The position numbers and the translations under genes were made by a program. Below the pieces are notes generated by a model, which had not been told where the DNA came from, made no database searches, and was given only the letters and a program-made list of their open reading frames with translations. DNA of 64,000 nt. Origin: Litchfieldia alkalitelluris (GTDB lineage Bacteria > Bacillota > Bacilli > Bacillales > Bacillaceae_L). This document shows positions 26,172 through 35,309 of this stretch, piece after piece. How positions within the stretch are numbered: position 1 is the first letter of the stretch; each line of letters starts with the position of its first letter. Location of the stretch: assembly GCF_002019645.1 (NCBI RefSeq), contig NZ_KV917374.1, positions 1,143,452 through 1,207,451 on the forward strand, in the 5' to 3' direction.

Positions 26172-26675
26172 ATGGAGCTTGAGGAAGTTTACAAAAACGT
26201 AAGCCCAAGAATATTTGCTTACTTTTATGCTAAAACATTAGCTAAAGAAATAGCGGAAGATCTCACACATGATGTGTTCTATGACGCTATGAAAAATATT
26301 CATAGTTTTTCTGGCAAAAGCTCAATAGATACTTGGATCTTTGCGATTGCCATGAATCGTTTAAAGAAGTATTACCGATCAAAAAAATACAAAAAGCAAT
26401 TACAGCAAAAATTGATTTTTGATGACGCGAATACAGTTTCAATCATCGATGAAATGATAGAAAAAGAGAATCATCAACTCCTTTTAGAAAAAATCCGGCT
26501 TCTTGAAGAACCATTAAAAGAGCTTGTCACGCTAAGAATCTATGGTGAATTGTCGTTTAAGGAGATAGGAATCATCTTAAACAAAACGGAGAATTATGCT
26601 AGGGTCAATTTTTATCGAACGAAACTGAAATTGCAGAAGGAATTAGAGGAGGGAAAAAATGAGCACAAAAGTTAA
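26172..26675 (+). CDS. ECF-type RNA polymerase sigma factor
   Basis: Extracytoplasmic-function sigma factor of 167 aa. Region 2 spans about residues 5-70 (YFYAKTLAKEIAEDLTHDVFYDAM, then SIDTWIFAIAMNRLKKYYR) and region 4 about 105-155 (LVTLRIYGELSFKEIGIILNK). The next gene overlaps by 17 bp and encodes its likely membrane anti-sigma. GGGAGGGGCG precedes the start. The signal sensed cannot be deduced. Confidence 0.9.
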   Translation: MELEEVYKNVSPRIFAYFYAKTLAKEIAEDLTHDVFYDAMKNIHSFSGKSSIDTWIFAIAMNRLKKYYRSKKYKKQLQQKLIFDDANTVSIIDEMIEKENHQLLLEKIRLLEEPLKELVTLRIYGELSFKEIGIILNKTENYARVNFYRTKLKLQKELEEGKNEHKS

Positions 26676-27231
26676 TCAGGCGATAGTTGAAGATTTACTT
26701 CCTTTATATAGTGAAGGCTTGCTAAGTGCTGAAACAACAAAGTGGGTTGAGCAGCAGCTTGAAAGTAATGAAGAGCTTAAGAATATTGCCAATCATATCA
26801 CTTCAGATCTTCCAACACCTGAAATCGTATCTTCGATTGACCATGAAAAAATGTTCAAGCAAATAAATCGACGTCTTTCATTGTATCAAATGATTTTTGT
26901 GGCAATCTCATTTTTCTTGGCTATACAAACATCATTGTTAAATGAGAGCTTCGGATTTATATTGTGGTACGCGGTGCTAGGCGCCTTAACTTTTCAGTTT
27001 TATAAAGACTGGAAGCTAGTTTTATTTATTTCAATCATGCCAATTTTCCTTTGGTCGTTAAGTTCAAATATCATGGATTTCACCTCAGGTAGTGTTGAAG
27101 GAATATCTTTTCTACCTTTTCTTGGTCAATCCATTTTAGGAAGTCTATTTTTAAGTATCTTTCATGGATTGTTTGCAATTTTGGGAAGTATCATTGTTTG
27201 GTTATTTTTAAAATCGAAAGGAGATTCATGA
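26659..27231 (+). CDS. Membrane anti-sigma factor lacking the zinc motif
   Basis: Protein of 190 aa. The N-terminus VEDLLPLYSEGLLSAETTKW has the layout of anti-sigma domains of the zf-HC2 type, but the His and Cys ligands are absent. About four membrane helices follow (residues 75-185). Overlap with the sigma gene and this domain order support an anti-sigma function. Absence of zinc ligands argues against thiol-redox sensing. It overlaps the next gene by 4 bp. Confidence 0.75.
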   Translation: MSTKVNQAIVEDLLPLYSEGLLSAETTKWVEQQLESNEELKNIANHITSDLPTPEIVSSIDHEKMFKQINRRLSLYQMIFVAISFFLAIQTSLLNESFGFILWYAVLGALTFQFYKDWKLVLFISIMPIFLWSLSSNIMDFTSGSVEGISFLPFLGQSILGSLFLSIFHGLFAILGSIIVWLFLKSKGDS

Positions 27232-27980
27232 TGAAGAAAAAACGATATCTTGTTTATAAATTAATAGCTCTTATTTTAATTGGCTTTATAGTAACGTTTT
27301 ATAATGCATTTAACGGAAATCCAATCAGTGAATGGATCGCTTTTAAAAAGGTTGAAAAGCATGTAGCATCAACCTATCCTGACAGAGAATTTAGAGTTCA
27401 AGAAGGTTTTTATGATTTTAAATTTGGAGAGTATTTATTCAATGTAATTGAAATTGGCTCAGTTGATGAAACAAATGTTGGCCCGAAAGAATATGAGTTC
27501 CGCGTTCGTGGCTTTTTTTCACCAGCAATCGTCTGGGATGGGGTCCGTTATAGTCTACTAGATCAAAGCTTAATGACGCGCTTAAGTCGTGAGGCAGAAA
27601 TTAAAATAAAGTCATTGTTAACCACTGAAGTAGAAAATGTAAAAGAAGTTGGAATCCAACTAGAGGTTCTAAAAGGACAGTTACCAAAAGACATCAAATG
27701 GGAGAAAGATGTTAATCTAGATTCCCCGATGGACATTCATATTGTAATAGATTCCACTAATTCAACGAAAGAAGAGACGGTTTTGACTGCGAAAAAAATC
27801 CAGGATACGCTAAAGGCTCAAGGCATTAGTTATAAACGAGTAACAATTAATGGCAATGTATTTGGTTTAAATGAGAAGGAATACGGTGCAAAAGCTTCGC
27901 ATGGTTATGTGAAATATTCATTTTCTTTTGAGCCAGATACAACTATTAGAAAAAAAGATATTCAGGAAGAAAATAAATAA
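27228..27980 (+). CDS. YfjL-like membrane-anchored protein
   Basis: Protein of 250 aa with one N-terminal membrane anchor (about residues 8-27) and an extracytoplasmic part. KHVASTYPDREFRVQEGFYDFKFGEY-like composition and the later YGAKASHGYVKYSFSF stretch recall the Bacillus YfjL-like family, whose function is unknown. The start at 27228 overlaps the anti-sigma stop (ATGA) and follows AAAGGAG. Being co-transcribed with the sigma/anti-sigma pair, it may be part of signal sensing or a regulon member. The family call is from memory of sequence pattern. Confidence 0.6.
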   Translation: MMKKKRYLVYKLIALILIGFIVTFYNAFNGNPISEWIAFKKVEKHVASTYPDREFRVQEGFYDFKFGEYLFNVIEIGSVDETNVGPKEYEFRVRGFFSPAIVWDGVRYSLLDQSLMTRLSREAEIKIKSLLTTEVENVKEVGIQLEVLKGQLPKDIKWEKDVNLDSPMDIHIVIDSTNSTKEETVLTAKKIQDTLKAQGISYKRVTINGNVFGLNEKEYGAKASHGYVKYSFSFEPDTTIRKKDIQEENK

Positions 27981-27996
27981 TAATTTCATTATGCTA

Positions 27997-28022
27997 TGAA
28001 CGAATTGTAAACGTCGGTCGTC
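27997..28022 (+). promoter_or_regulatory. Putative ECF promoter before the CPBP protease gene
   Basis: TGAACG (27997-28002), 16 bp, CGTC (28019-28022), a good fit to Bacillus ECF promoters (TGAAAC-type -35 with CGTC -10). It would make the following protease gene a member of an envelope-stress regulon. Confidence 0.5.
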
Positions 28023-28057
28023 AAATAGATACTATGATGATCGAAGGAGAGAGAAGA

Positions 28058-28819
28058 ATGGCATTTTGGATTTTTTGGATTGCATCAATGGTTGGTGCAG
28101 TAGCAATAATACCTTATCAATTTAAATTATTAATTCCGAAGATTGAAGAACAAAAGATAAAGCAACCTCACAAAAAGGTTCCGCCATATCCAGTTCTAAT
28201 GTTGATCACTTTTTTACAAAGTGCAATTCTACTCGGAGTTGCCTCATTTGTTGGTACACTTTTGGCACCTAAAGTAGGTTTGCATTGGTGGTTGGTTGAT
28301 TATTTTTTATATAGAGATGTGATTCCTTATAATGTCTGGGGAGTTTTGGCGTTAGCGGGTATTATTGCACTTACTGCTTGTCTTTTCATCTTGTTCCTTG
28401 ATATTCTCTTTATGAAAAAATTACCAAAGGTCGAGGTGCCAGTACCTGGAAGAACTCAGTCAGTGTTAGCTTCATTTTATGGAGGAATTTCAGAGGAAGT
28501 ACTAATGCGCTTATTTATAATGACGCTTTTCGTTTATTTACTAAAATTTATAACATTGAGTGAATTTGCAGTATAAGTTGCGATTATAATAGCAGCAGTC
28601 CTATTCGGTGTAGGACATTTGCCGGCCGCATTTTCAATCTTTGGAAAATCGCGTTTAGTTGTGACTCGTACCATCTTGCTAAATGCAATTCCTGGAATAC
28701 TTTTTGGTTGGTTGTATTGGAAGTTTGGAATAGAAATTGCCATCCTCTCACATTTTTTATCTGATATTTGTTTGCATGTTTGTTTAGGACCGATTATTCG
28801 AAAAAAGACACTAAATTAA
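28058..28819 (+). pseudogene. CPBP-family intramembrane protease gene, interrupted by TAA
   Basis: The reading frame from ATG 28058 (GAAGGAG upstream) to 28819 is that of a CPBP (CAAX/bacteriocin-processing) intramembrane protease of about 253 codons, but TAA at 28574-28576 splits it. The first part carries the EE motif (GGISEEVLMRLFIM); after the stop, in the same frame, come AVLFGVGHLPAAF with the second metal motif (H) and SHFLSDICLH with the third. All catalytic motifs are present but on both sides of the stop, so the truncated 172-aa product should be inactive. A true nonsense mutation or a sequence error are both possible. Confidence 0.8.
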
Positions 28820-28860
28820 AAATACCCTCCACTATTCTTTTGTAGTGGAGGGTATTTTGT
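28818..28860 (+). terminator. Strong terminator after the CPBP gene
   Basis: A near-perfect 16-bp stem (AATACCCTCCACTA with TAGTGGAGGGTATT) followed by TTTTG. Its integrity suggests the preceding gene broke recently. Confidence 0.9.
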
Positions 28861-28910
28861 TATCACACCTTTCGCTTCTTTTTTTCATATTGTACTAAGA
28901 GGTGATGGAG

Positions 28911-29324
28911 ATGAGTCAGTGGTTTGGCGTATTTTTATACCTAAATATTCTTTTTGCAGTGATAGCGTATCTTTATTTATATAAACGAAGAAAATTAATC
29001 GGATTTCATCTTGGAATGAATATTAGTATGGTAGCTGGCGGAGGAATTGCCATTGCGACAGGCATGATATTAATTAATCAGTTTCCATTGCACTTTTTTG
29101 AAGTGACGGTCGCGGCTACCCTGATAGGAATTGTAACAGGTAGTTTATTCGGTGCATTATTTGATTATCAAACATTACTAACAGGTTATATAAATGGGTT
29201 AATGATGGGAATTATGTCTCCGATGATTGGTGCGGCCATAAATGATATGATAATCATTTTGCTCGTTGAAACCGCTATATTAGTTACGTTTGTATTACTT
29301 ATTCTTTCCGCTAAAAAAACATAG
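28911..29324 (+). CDS. Four-helix membrane protein, paralogue 1
   Basis: Hydrophobic protein of 137 aa with about four membrane segments that I do not recognise by name. A glycine-rich middle, GIVTGSLFGALFDYQTLLTGY followed by MMGIMSPMIGAAIND, closely parallels the next gene, so the two are ancient duplicates. AAGAGGTG upstream favours ATG 28911 over the ATG and GTG just before it. The pair lies between the ECF operon and the Mnx locus; mnx operons are reported to begin with membrane proteins of unknown function, but I cannot confirm that these correspond. Confidence 0.65.
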   Translation: MSQWFGVFLYLNILFAVIAYLYLYKRRKLIGFHLGMNISMVAGGGIAIATGMILINQFPLHFFEVTVAATLIGIVTGSLFGALFDYQTLLTGYINGLMMGIMSPMIGAAINDMIIILLVETAILVTFVLLILSAKKT

Positions 29325-29336
29325 GTTGGGTGAAGG

Positions 29337-29798
29337 ATGGAAGGATTAATATCTATTTTATTGGTCATCAGTTGTCTAATTGGTTGGATTGCTTATAGGA
29401 AATTATTTAAACTTAGATATTTATTTAGTGATCGCTTTGGTTTTAGTAGTACGATTACAGTGACGAATATCCTCACTTTGACAATTACATGCCAACTGTC
29501 TTATTTGTTTTCGAATGAACCTGCCTCAGCAATCGTTGTGAATATAATTATAGGAATCATCATTGGAATTTCCTTTGGGGCCCTTATCAATTATCAGACT
29601 TTAATGGCAGGAGTCTATAGCGGTGTGACAGGAGGATTAATGGGTTCTATGATCGGTGCGGTTGCAAAGGATCCATCCATTTGTGCACTGCCATCAGATT
29701 TGCTTACTGAGCAAGAAATGATTTTGTTTTTTAGTACTTTTGGTAATCTGCTTCTTGCTGCTACAACGATTATCCTTTTCTACTCATTTAGAGTTTAA
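29337..29798 (+). CDS. Four-helix membrane protein, paralogue 2
   Basis: Hydrophobic protein of 153 aa, co-transcribed with and related to the preceding gene: GISFGALINYQTLMAGVYSG and GLMGSMIGAVAKD align with GSLFGALFDYQTLL and GIMSPMIGAAIND. It has about four membrane segments and a short cytosolic N-terminus. The start is 12 bp after the previous stop. No enzymatic motif is visible. Confidence 0.65.
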   Translation: MEGLISILLVISCLIGWIAYRKLFKLRYLFSDRFGFSSTITVTNILTLTITCQLSYLFSNEPASAIVVNIIIGIIIGISFGALINYQTLMAGVYSGVTGGLMGSMIGAVAKDPSICALPSDLLTEQEMILFFSTFGNLLLAATTIILFYSFRV

Positions 29799-29812
29799 TA
29801 AGCTTTTCACTA

Positions 29813-29842
29813 ACTCCTATATATATAATAGGAGTCTTTTTG
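29813..29842 (+). terminator. Terminator after the membrane-protein pair
   Basis: ACTCCTAT pairs with ATAGGAGT across an AT loop, followed by CTTTTTG. The 225 bp from here to 30067 hold the upstream region of the Mnx locus; no convincing promoter is seen, only 7-8 of 9 matches to CATANNNTA. Confidence 0.8.
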
Positions 29843-30066
29843 TGCATTCGCCTCCTTTTTCCTGAAAGAAAGGCAGAACTCCTTGTAGTTACATATACTA
29901 TTGTAATTTACTAAAGGATGCTTTTGTAATCTTGTGCATTTTTAACTAACCGGGTGATTAAAGGATACACTTTGTGCAACAACATATTACCTTAGCTGCT
30001 TCTGATAAGGTTTTAAATTAATAATCTTACAGGAAATAGCCTATTAAATAATGTCTGGAGGATACG

Positions 30067-30816
30067 ATGAAAACAGGAATGAGATTAAGTGAATATATTA
30101 ACGTGTTGTCTGAGAAAAGGGAAAATGAAGAGAAAAAGATCGATTATATCCATGAACGAGGTGAGCAAATCACATCCCCGACAAGTGCAACCTCAAAGGA
30201 AGAAACTCGAATTCTCACAGAGTACATTGAGCAATCAAATTTATTTAAAGTAGGTGGTTCTTCTCTTGAACGAAAGAAACCCTTAGTTCTTAAACGCTTT
30301 TTTAAAATGAAAAGAAATCAGCAGGTTGACGTCTATGTGAAAACAGAGGGTGATGTTAAAACATTTCAAGGAAAAGTGAATGTGATTGGAAGAAATTTTG
30401 TGATGCTAACCAATCTTAGTGAGCGCATCTGGATTCCGTATCAATCAATTGAATCCGCAAATATTCCATCAGGTGTTCCTACCTATTCTAATAGCCACCA
30501 AAATTTTATTTATGACAATCAACTTAGAGATAAGCTTTTAAACAACTTCGGTCAAACTGTTTCAAAGCGTGATGCATTAAAGCAACAATTTTACGAAGAA
30601 ACATTGTTTACAAATTTACGCACTTGGGAAGGTACGTGGGTTAAAGTTACAACAACGACATCAAAGATTGTTGGGAAAATAATGGTCGTTGAAAAAGACC
30701 AGTTACAATTAGCATATTTCGGAGATAAACAAAAAATACATTTGAGTGATGTAGAAGTAATTAACACTCTACGATTTTTCTCTATCATTCGTCTCTTTTT
30801 CAAGAAAAGAATATAA
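30067..30816 (+). CDS. Lsm-like spore-surface protein at the head of the mnx genes
   Basis: Cytosolic-type protein of 249 aa with no signal peptide. Two similar beta-rich modules are visible: about residues 90-130 (VDVYVKTEGD, GRNFVMLTNL, IWIPYQSIES) and about 195-235 (WVKVTTTTSKIVGKIMVV, LQLAYF, IHLSDVEVI). This pattern, like DUF2642/Lsm-type small barrels, recurs in MnxE, MnxF and several neighbours. A positively charged N-terminal half precedes them. TGGAGG supports the start. It precedes mnxE by 77 bp, so it may be mnxD or an equivalent; that correspondence is uncertain. Confidence 0.6.
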   Translation: MKTGMRLSEYINVLSEKRENEEKKIDYIHERGEQITSPTSATSKEETRILTEYIEQSNLFKVGGSSLERKKPLVLKRFFKMKRNQQVDVYVKTEGDVKTFQGKVNVIGRNFVMLTNLSERIWIPYQSIESANIPSGVPTYSNSHQNFIYDNQLRDKLLNNFGQTVSKRDALKQQFYEETLFTNLRTWEGTWVKVTTTTSKIVGKIMVVEKDQLQLAYFGDKQKIHLSDVEVINTLRFFSIIRLFFKKRI

Positions 30817-30893
30817 AAGTAGGTAAATGCCTTAAACAAGATTTATATTATCACATACTTTATAAATAGTCATATTAAAGGGAGGTTTTTAAA

Positions 30894-31253
30894 ATGAAAG
30901 AAAAGGCGTTTGAGCAAGAAGAGGAATTTGACCAAGAAGAAGAATTTGAGGAAGAAGAGGAATTTGAGCAAGAAGAGGATTTGTTGTTACGTCAACTAGA
31001 GGGACTGCTTGGAGAATCTATTCTGGTTGTTACAGAATCTCCACAGTTGAATTTATTAGGTCAATCGTTTCGACCGATTTTCTGTGGGCCAATAGTAGAG
31101 GTAGAGACAGGTCATTTAACGATTTATCCTGCAACAATTAAATTATTAAATGCGCCATTCTACAAGTTTCCAACACCGCTATCAATTCCATTTGAAAAGA
31201 TGGCCCATTTCACACCTAAATTCGATTGTAACGCAAGGATACCACTTATTTAA
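30894..31253 (+). CDS. mnxE: MnxE-like subunit of the manganese oxidase complex
   Basis: Small protein of 119 aa preceding mnxF and mnxG as in Mn(II)-oxidising Bacillus. The N-terminus is a highly acidic repeat of the form EEEFEQEE (residues 5-27), followed by an Lsm-like barrel (GESILVVTES, CGPIVEVETGHLTIYPA, LSIPFEKMAHF). In the purified Mnx complex, MnxE and MnxF associate with the multicopper oxidase MnxG. The acidic leader could bind Mn(II) or copper; this is inference. GGGAGG precedes the ATG. Confidence 0.8.
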   Translation: MKEKAFEQEEEFDQEEEFEEEEEFEQEEDLLLRQLEGLLGESILVVTESPQLNLLGQSFRPIFCGPIVEVETGHLTIYPATIKLLNAPFYKFPTPLSIPFEKMAHFTPKFDCNARIPLI

Positions 31254-31280
31254 TAACTAAGAAGGAGTTGTTAATAAACT

Positions 31281-31574
31281 ATGTTTCAAAAAAATGAAGA
31301 GACGGATATAAATGTTCTTCATGACCAGGGACTTATTGACCATTTTACTAGAGGGATTGGAGAGCGTGTCTTTGTATTGACTCCATCCTTTCCGTTTATG
31401 TTTGTCGGTACCATTGTAGATGTTGTTACCGATATTGTAGTCATTGAAGTAGAAGTGACACAATTTCCACAACTAGAGGAACGAACTTGGTACATTCACA
31501 TCCATAATATAGAAGTGTTTTATATTGAACGTGAAGGCGAACCGAAAATCCCAGAATTAAATGATTTAGGGTGA
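31281..31574 (+). CDS. mnxF: MnxF-like subunit of the manganese oxidase complex
   Basis: Protein of 97 aa directly before mnxG, the position and size of MnxF. It aligns with MnxE over the Lsm-like barrel: GERVFVLTPSFPF, VGTIVDVVTDIVVIEVEV, WYIHIHNIEVFYI. The HIH pair near residue 77 is a potential metal site. MnxE and MnxF form the accessory part of the Mnx complex. AAGGAG precedes the start. Confidence 0.82.
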   Translation: MFQKNEETDINVLHDQGLIDHFTRGIGERVFVLTPSFPFMFVGTIVDVVTDIVVIEVEVTQFPQLEERTWYIHIHNIEVFYIEREGEPKIPELNDLG

Positions 31575-31604
31575 TCGTTTTAAAGAAAGGGGGAATTTAC
31601 ACTC

Positions 31605-34600
31605 ATGTTACGACAATTTCACGTTGTAGCAATCCCTATTAGGATTGTTGTTAATAATTTCGGTGATCACAATCCTAATGGACGTATTTATGTATTAAAA
31701 GAAGATGAAAAGGAAGTGAAAGAGCTTGTTCGTAAAAAGCCTTTTACACCGGTTGATCTTGTTCAACCTCTAACGATTCGTGCGAATCAAGGTGACGTGG
31801 TTGAAATCTTATTTGAAAATCAGTTGCCATTTAATGCCGGCATGCATTTTCAGGAAGCTGATTATAATGTGTTAACATCAGATGGTGCAAATGTCGGTTT
31901 TAATCCGGATACAACAGTACCTTGCGGGGAGCAAATATTATATCGCATAAATGCTACGAAAGAGGGGGTCCATTTTTTCACAGATCTCGGAAACCCTTCG
32001 AGCTCTGAACATGGTTCTAGTATTCAAGGACTCTTTGGAGCATTACTTGTAGAAAGAAGAGGCTCATGGTGGACAGATCCTGTTACAGGAGGACCACTTA
32101 AAAGTGGGGTGTTTGCGGATGTTCATAATCCATTTTTACCGTCTTTTAGAGAATATGCTTGGTATTTTAATGATGAAATGGAAATTAAAGATCTGACAGG
32201 GAATAGTCCAATAAGTCCTATGACAGGACAAGAAACAGAATCATTTCATGGGGTGAATTTAAGATATGAACCCTTAAGTAACCGATTGAGGTTGGTGGAG
32301 GAAGGTGTTGTTTCTCCTGATGTTGAGGGAGAAGAGGTGCATCATGATTCATGGGTATTTGGTGACCCAGCAACACCAATATTAAGGGGGTATCGTGATG
32401 ATCCAGCGGTTATTAGGTTAATTCATGGAGGAGTGAAGGAGACACATGTTTTTCACTATCATGTACATCAATGGTTAAGAGATCCCGATAATAACCAATC
32501 TGAACTAATTGATTCACAGTCAATTAGTCCCCAAAGTTACTATACGATTGAAGCTCTATACGGTCTCGGAAGTCTTCATGGAGCAATTGGAGATGCAATC
32601 ATCCACTGTCACCTTTACCCTCACTTTGAAGTGGGGATGTGGGGAATTAACAGAATTTTCGATACACTTCAAGATGGAAGTCAATGTTATCCTAATGGCG
32701 TTCCTATCAAACCACTTCAGCCACTACCGGACCGACCATGTCCTCCAAAACCAACGAAAGAGCGTCCAGGTTTTCCTAATTTCATCCCTGGAAAGGTTGG
32801 TTGTAAAGCCCCAAGACCGCCTTTAGGAATTGTTGGGGGCCGGGAAATGACAGAACTGGAAAAAAACGCAGCTGTTCCGAATGCGAGACCAGGTGCAGTG
32901 TTTGTAGATAGTTGTTTAGGTAATCCAGTCGTTGCCGAGTTTAACGTATCACTCATCGAGTTACCGATTATTTATAATCGACAGGGCTGGCATGATCCTA
33001 AGGGTAGATTATATGTGTTTGATGAGGATATTGATGATATTCTAGCAGGAAGAAAAGAACCTGAGCCATTGGTATTTCATGTACCAGCATCAACCTGTAT
33101 AAGGATGAACTTCACCAATCGACTTCCCCATATTATAGACGGTGATGCCTTCCAGCTTGTAACTAGGGCATATGAAGTCGGATTTCATATCCATTATGTA
33201 AAGTTTGATGTATTAGTAACAGATGGGGCTAATGTTGGTTGGAACTATGATAGTTCAGTATTACCAGGTGAGACGATTCGATATGAATGGTACGCTGATT
33301 CAGAGTTAAAAGCCTTTTTCTACCATGACCATTTATTTTCAACTAGTCATGAACAGCATGGTATCTTTGGAGCCGGGGTAATACAACCTAGGTTCTCTAA
33401 ATTTTTTGACTCTCAAACTGGGGAAGAAGTTGATCATGGAACTCAAGTAACTGTAAGTAATCCACTTATCCCAGATTATCGAGATTTATCGCTATTTGTA
33501 CAAGATTTTGCTTATTTATTTGATAAAGATGGCTGTCCAATTCAACCTCCTCCCTATCCAGGTTCTTTGGAAGACCCCGGGGTTTTTGCAGTTAACTATA
33601 AGTGTGAACCATTACAGTTTAGACTTGGAGAGGATTGCGATCCAGCATACTCCTTTAGTTCTTATGTAAATGGGGACCCAGTCACTCCTATCTTAAGAGC
33701 ATATGAAGGAGATTCAATCAGAATTCGTTTACAACAAGGCGCACATGAAGAATCTCACAGTTTTAATATCCATGGTCTTAAATGGCCACAGGATCGACCC
33801 GATGTGAATTCACAAATAAAAAGCCAAAGGCATATTGGTATTTCAGAATCGTTTACATTTGAAATGGAAATACCGCGTTCAGGGGATTATTTATGGGCAT
33901 TTGAGACTGAAGAAGATGTTTGGCTTGGGACGTGGGGATTGATACGAGCTTATGATGAGTTAGTTGATGATCTAATTGTGTTAGAGGACAGACCTTGCCC
34001 ACCTCCTCGAACTTGTCCATTGCCAGAAGTCACCGGCTGCCCACCACCACTTGCGAATCCATTAGCGTCATTACCACCTGAAGCTTCACTAGATTCACCA
34101 GTTCGGGAGTATAGTGTTGTGGCAATGCACACACCTATTATTTATAACGAGTATGGAGATCATGACCCGTATGGAATCATTTTTGCACTTGAAGAGGATG
34201 TGGAGGACATTCTTTGTGGCCGAAAAAATCCTGAACCTCTTGTTCTACGTGGGAATACAGGAGATTTAATTGAAGTGTCTTTAACTAGTATGCTTGATTT
34301 TGAAAAGTTCCCATTTCCTGATGGCATTCACCCGTATCCACCAGTAAAGGAACAAGCTTTTTATCCACCATCACTTCGTATCTCCTTACATCCTAGTCTA
34401 TTAAACTATGATGTGAAAACATCTAGCGGAGATACGGTAGGTTTTAACCCTGATCAAACAGTTGGTCCAGGGGAGGTGATTACCTATCGCTGGTATGTAA
34501 ATGCTGCTTTTGGCACAAGTGCTTTATGGGATGTGGCTGATTTGCGTAATCACAGGTCGTTTGGTACCTTTGGGGCATTTATATCAGAACCACGATTTAC

Positions 34601-35255
34601 AACCTATCTTGATCCACACACATTGGAGCCAGTCGAAACGGGGGCAAATGTAATTTTAGTTAATCCGTTTTTACCTTCAACAAGAGAGTTTGTGTTAATC
34701 ATGCATGATGGAGTCCGGCTTGAGGATAAAAATGGTCAAGTAATTATTGACCCGATTGAAGGTATTCTGTTAGAAGATAATCCAGAAGATATGGAAGTTG
34801 ACACATATGATTATGGTTCTCGTGGCTTTAACTACCGAACAGAGCGGTTGATAAATCGTTTTAGGGAGCACCCTGAATTGAGCGATTTATTTAGTTCAAA
34901 GGTATTCGGGGATCCTGCTACACCTGTTTTTGAAGCATATCCTGGAGAACCTGTCACAGTAAGACTGACAAATCCAGCTGAGCGTCGAAGGGCACACACC
35001 TTCCATTTACACGGCCACTACTGGAAGTCAGATTCACGGAATATTGACTCGCGTGTCCAGTCTTTTGTAAGTCATATCGTTGCAGGGGATACGGATGATT
35101 TACCTTTAATTGGCGGAGCTGGAGGAGTGTTGAATTTACCAGGTGATTATATGTACCGATCAGGAAATATTCGTTGGGATATTGAACAAGGGATGTGGGG
35201 AATTCTTCGAGTTCATGAAGAATTGCAAAAGCATTTACCAAGGTTAACTAACTAA
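31605..35255 (+). CDS. mnxG: Manganese-oxidising multicopper oxidase MnxG
   Basis: Very large multicopper oxidase, 1216 aa, the size known for MnxG (about 138 kDa), which oxidises Mn(II) through Mn(III) to Mn(IV) oxide on spores. It holds at least three cupredoxin-pair units, each starting like (F/Y)xVxxxxxPIIYN...GDHDP. Copper motifs include HYHVHQW (about 283-289), HCHLYPHFEVGMWG (about 333-347, combining type-3 and type-1 ligands), FYHDHLF (about 571), HSFNIHGLKW (about 718) and HTFHLHGHYW (about 1131). No signal peptide is present, fitting deposition on the spore surface from the mother cell. MnxE and MnxF genes precede it. Confidence 0.93.
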   Translation: MLRQFHVVAIPIRIVVNNFGDHNPNGRIYVLKEDEKEVKELVRKKPFTPVDLVQPLTIRANQGDVVEILFENQLPFNAGMHFQEADYNVLTSDGANVGFNPDTTVPCGEQILYRINATKEGVHFFTDLGNPSSSEHGSSIQGLFGALLVERRGSWWTDPVTGGPLKSGVFADVHNPFLPSFREYAWYFNDEMEIKDLTGNSPISPMTGQETESFHGVNLRYEPLSNRLRLVEEGVVSPDVEGEEVHHDSWVFGDPATPILRGYRDDPAVIRLIHGGVKETHVFHYHVHQWLRDPDNNQSELIDSQSISPQSYYTIEALYGLGSLHGAIGDAIIHCHLYPHFEVGMWGINRIFDTLQDGSQCYPNGVPIKPLQPLPDRPCPPKPTKERPGFPNFIPGKVGCKAPRPPLGIVGGREMTELEKNAAVPNARPGAVFVDSCLGNPVVAEFNVSLIELPIIYNRQGWHDPKGRLYVFDEDIDDILAGRKEPEPLVFHVPASTCIRMNFTNRLPHIIDGDAFQLVTRAYEVGFHIHYVKFDVLVTDGANVGWNYDSSVLPGETIRYEWYADSELKAFFYHDHLFSTSHEQHGIFGAGVIQPRFSKFFDSQTGEEVDHGTQVTVSNPLIPDYRDLSLFVQDFAYLFDKDGCPIQPPPYPGSLEDPGVFAVNYKCEPLQFRLGEDCDPAYSFSSYVNGDPVTPILRAYEGDSIRIRLQQGAHEESHSFNIHGLKWPQDRPDVNSQIKSQRHIGISESFTFEMEIPRSGDYLWAFETEEDVWLGTWGLIRAYDELVDDLIVLEDRPCPPPRTCPLPEVTGCPPPLANPLASLPPEASLDSPVREYSVVAMHTPIIYNEYGDHDPYGIIFALEEDVEDILCGRKNPEPLVLRGNTGDLIEVSLTSMLDFEKFPFPDGIHPYPPVKEQAFYPPSLRISLHPSLLNYDVKTSSGDTVGFNPDQTVGPGEVITYRWYVNAAFGTSALWDVADLRNHRSFGTFGAFISEPRFTTYLDPHTLEPVETGANVILVNPFLPSTREFVLIMHDGVRLEDKNGQVIIDPIEGILLEDNPEDMEVDTYDYGSRGFNYRTERLINRFREHPELSDLFSSKVFGDPATPVFEAYPGEPVTVRLTNPAERRRAHTFHLHGHYWKSDSRNIDSRVQSFVSHIVAGDTDDLPLIGGAGGVLNLPGDYMYRSGNIRWDIEQGMWGILRVHEELQKHLPRLTN

Positions 35256-35262
35256 TTAATTG

Positions 35263-35287
35263 GAAGGGTGTCTTTTAGGCACCCTTA
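35263..35287 (+). other. Intercistronic hairpin after mnxG
   Basis: AAGGGTG (35264-35270) and CACCCTT (35280-35286) form a stem with a 9-nt loop and no T-run. It probably allows read-through into the next gene. Confidence 0.5.
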
Positions 35288-35309
35288 AGTAGAAAGGAGA
35301 TGAGGAAAA

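Noticed and set aside
28574-28576. TAA in the CPBP gene as a recoded codon
   Set aside because: Ochre codons are not known to be recoded in Bacillus; pyrrolysine uses UAG. A break or sequence error is more likely.
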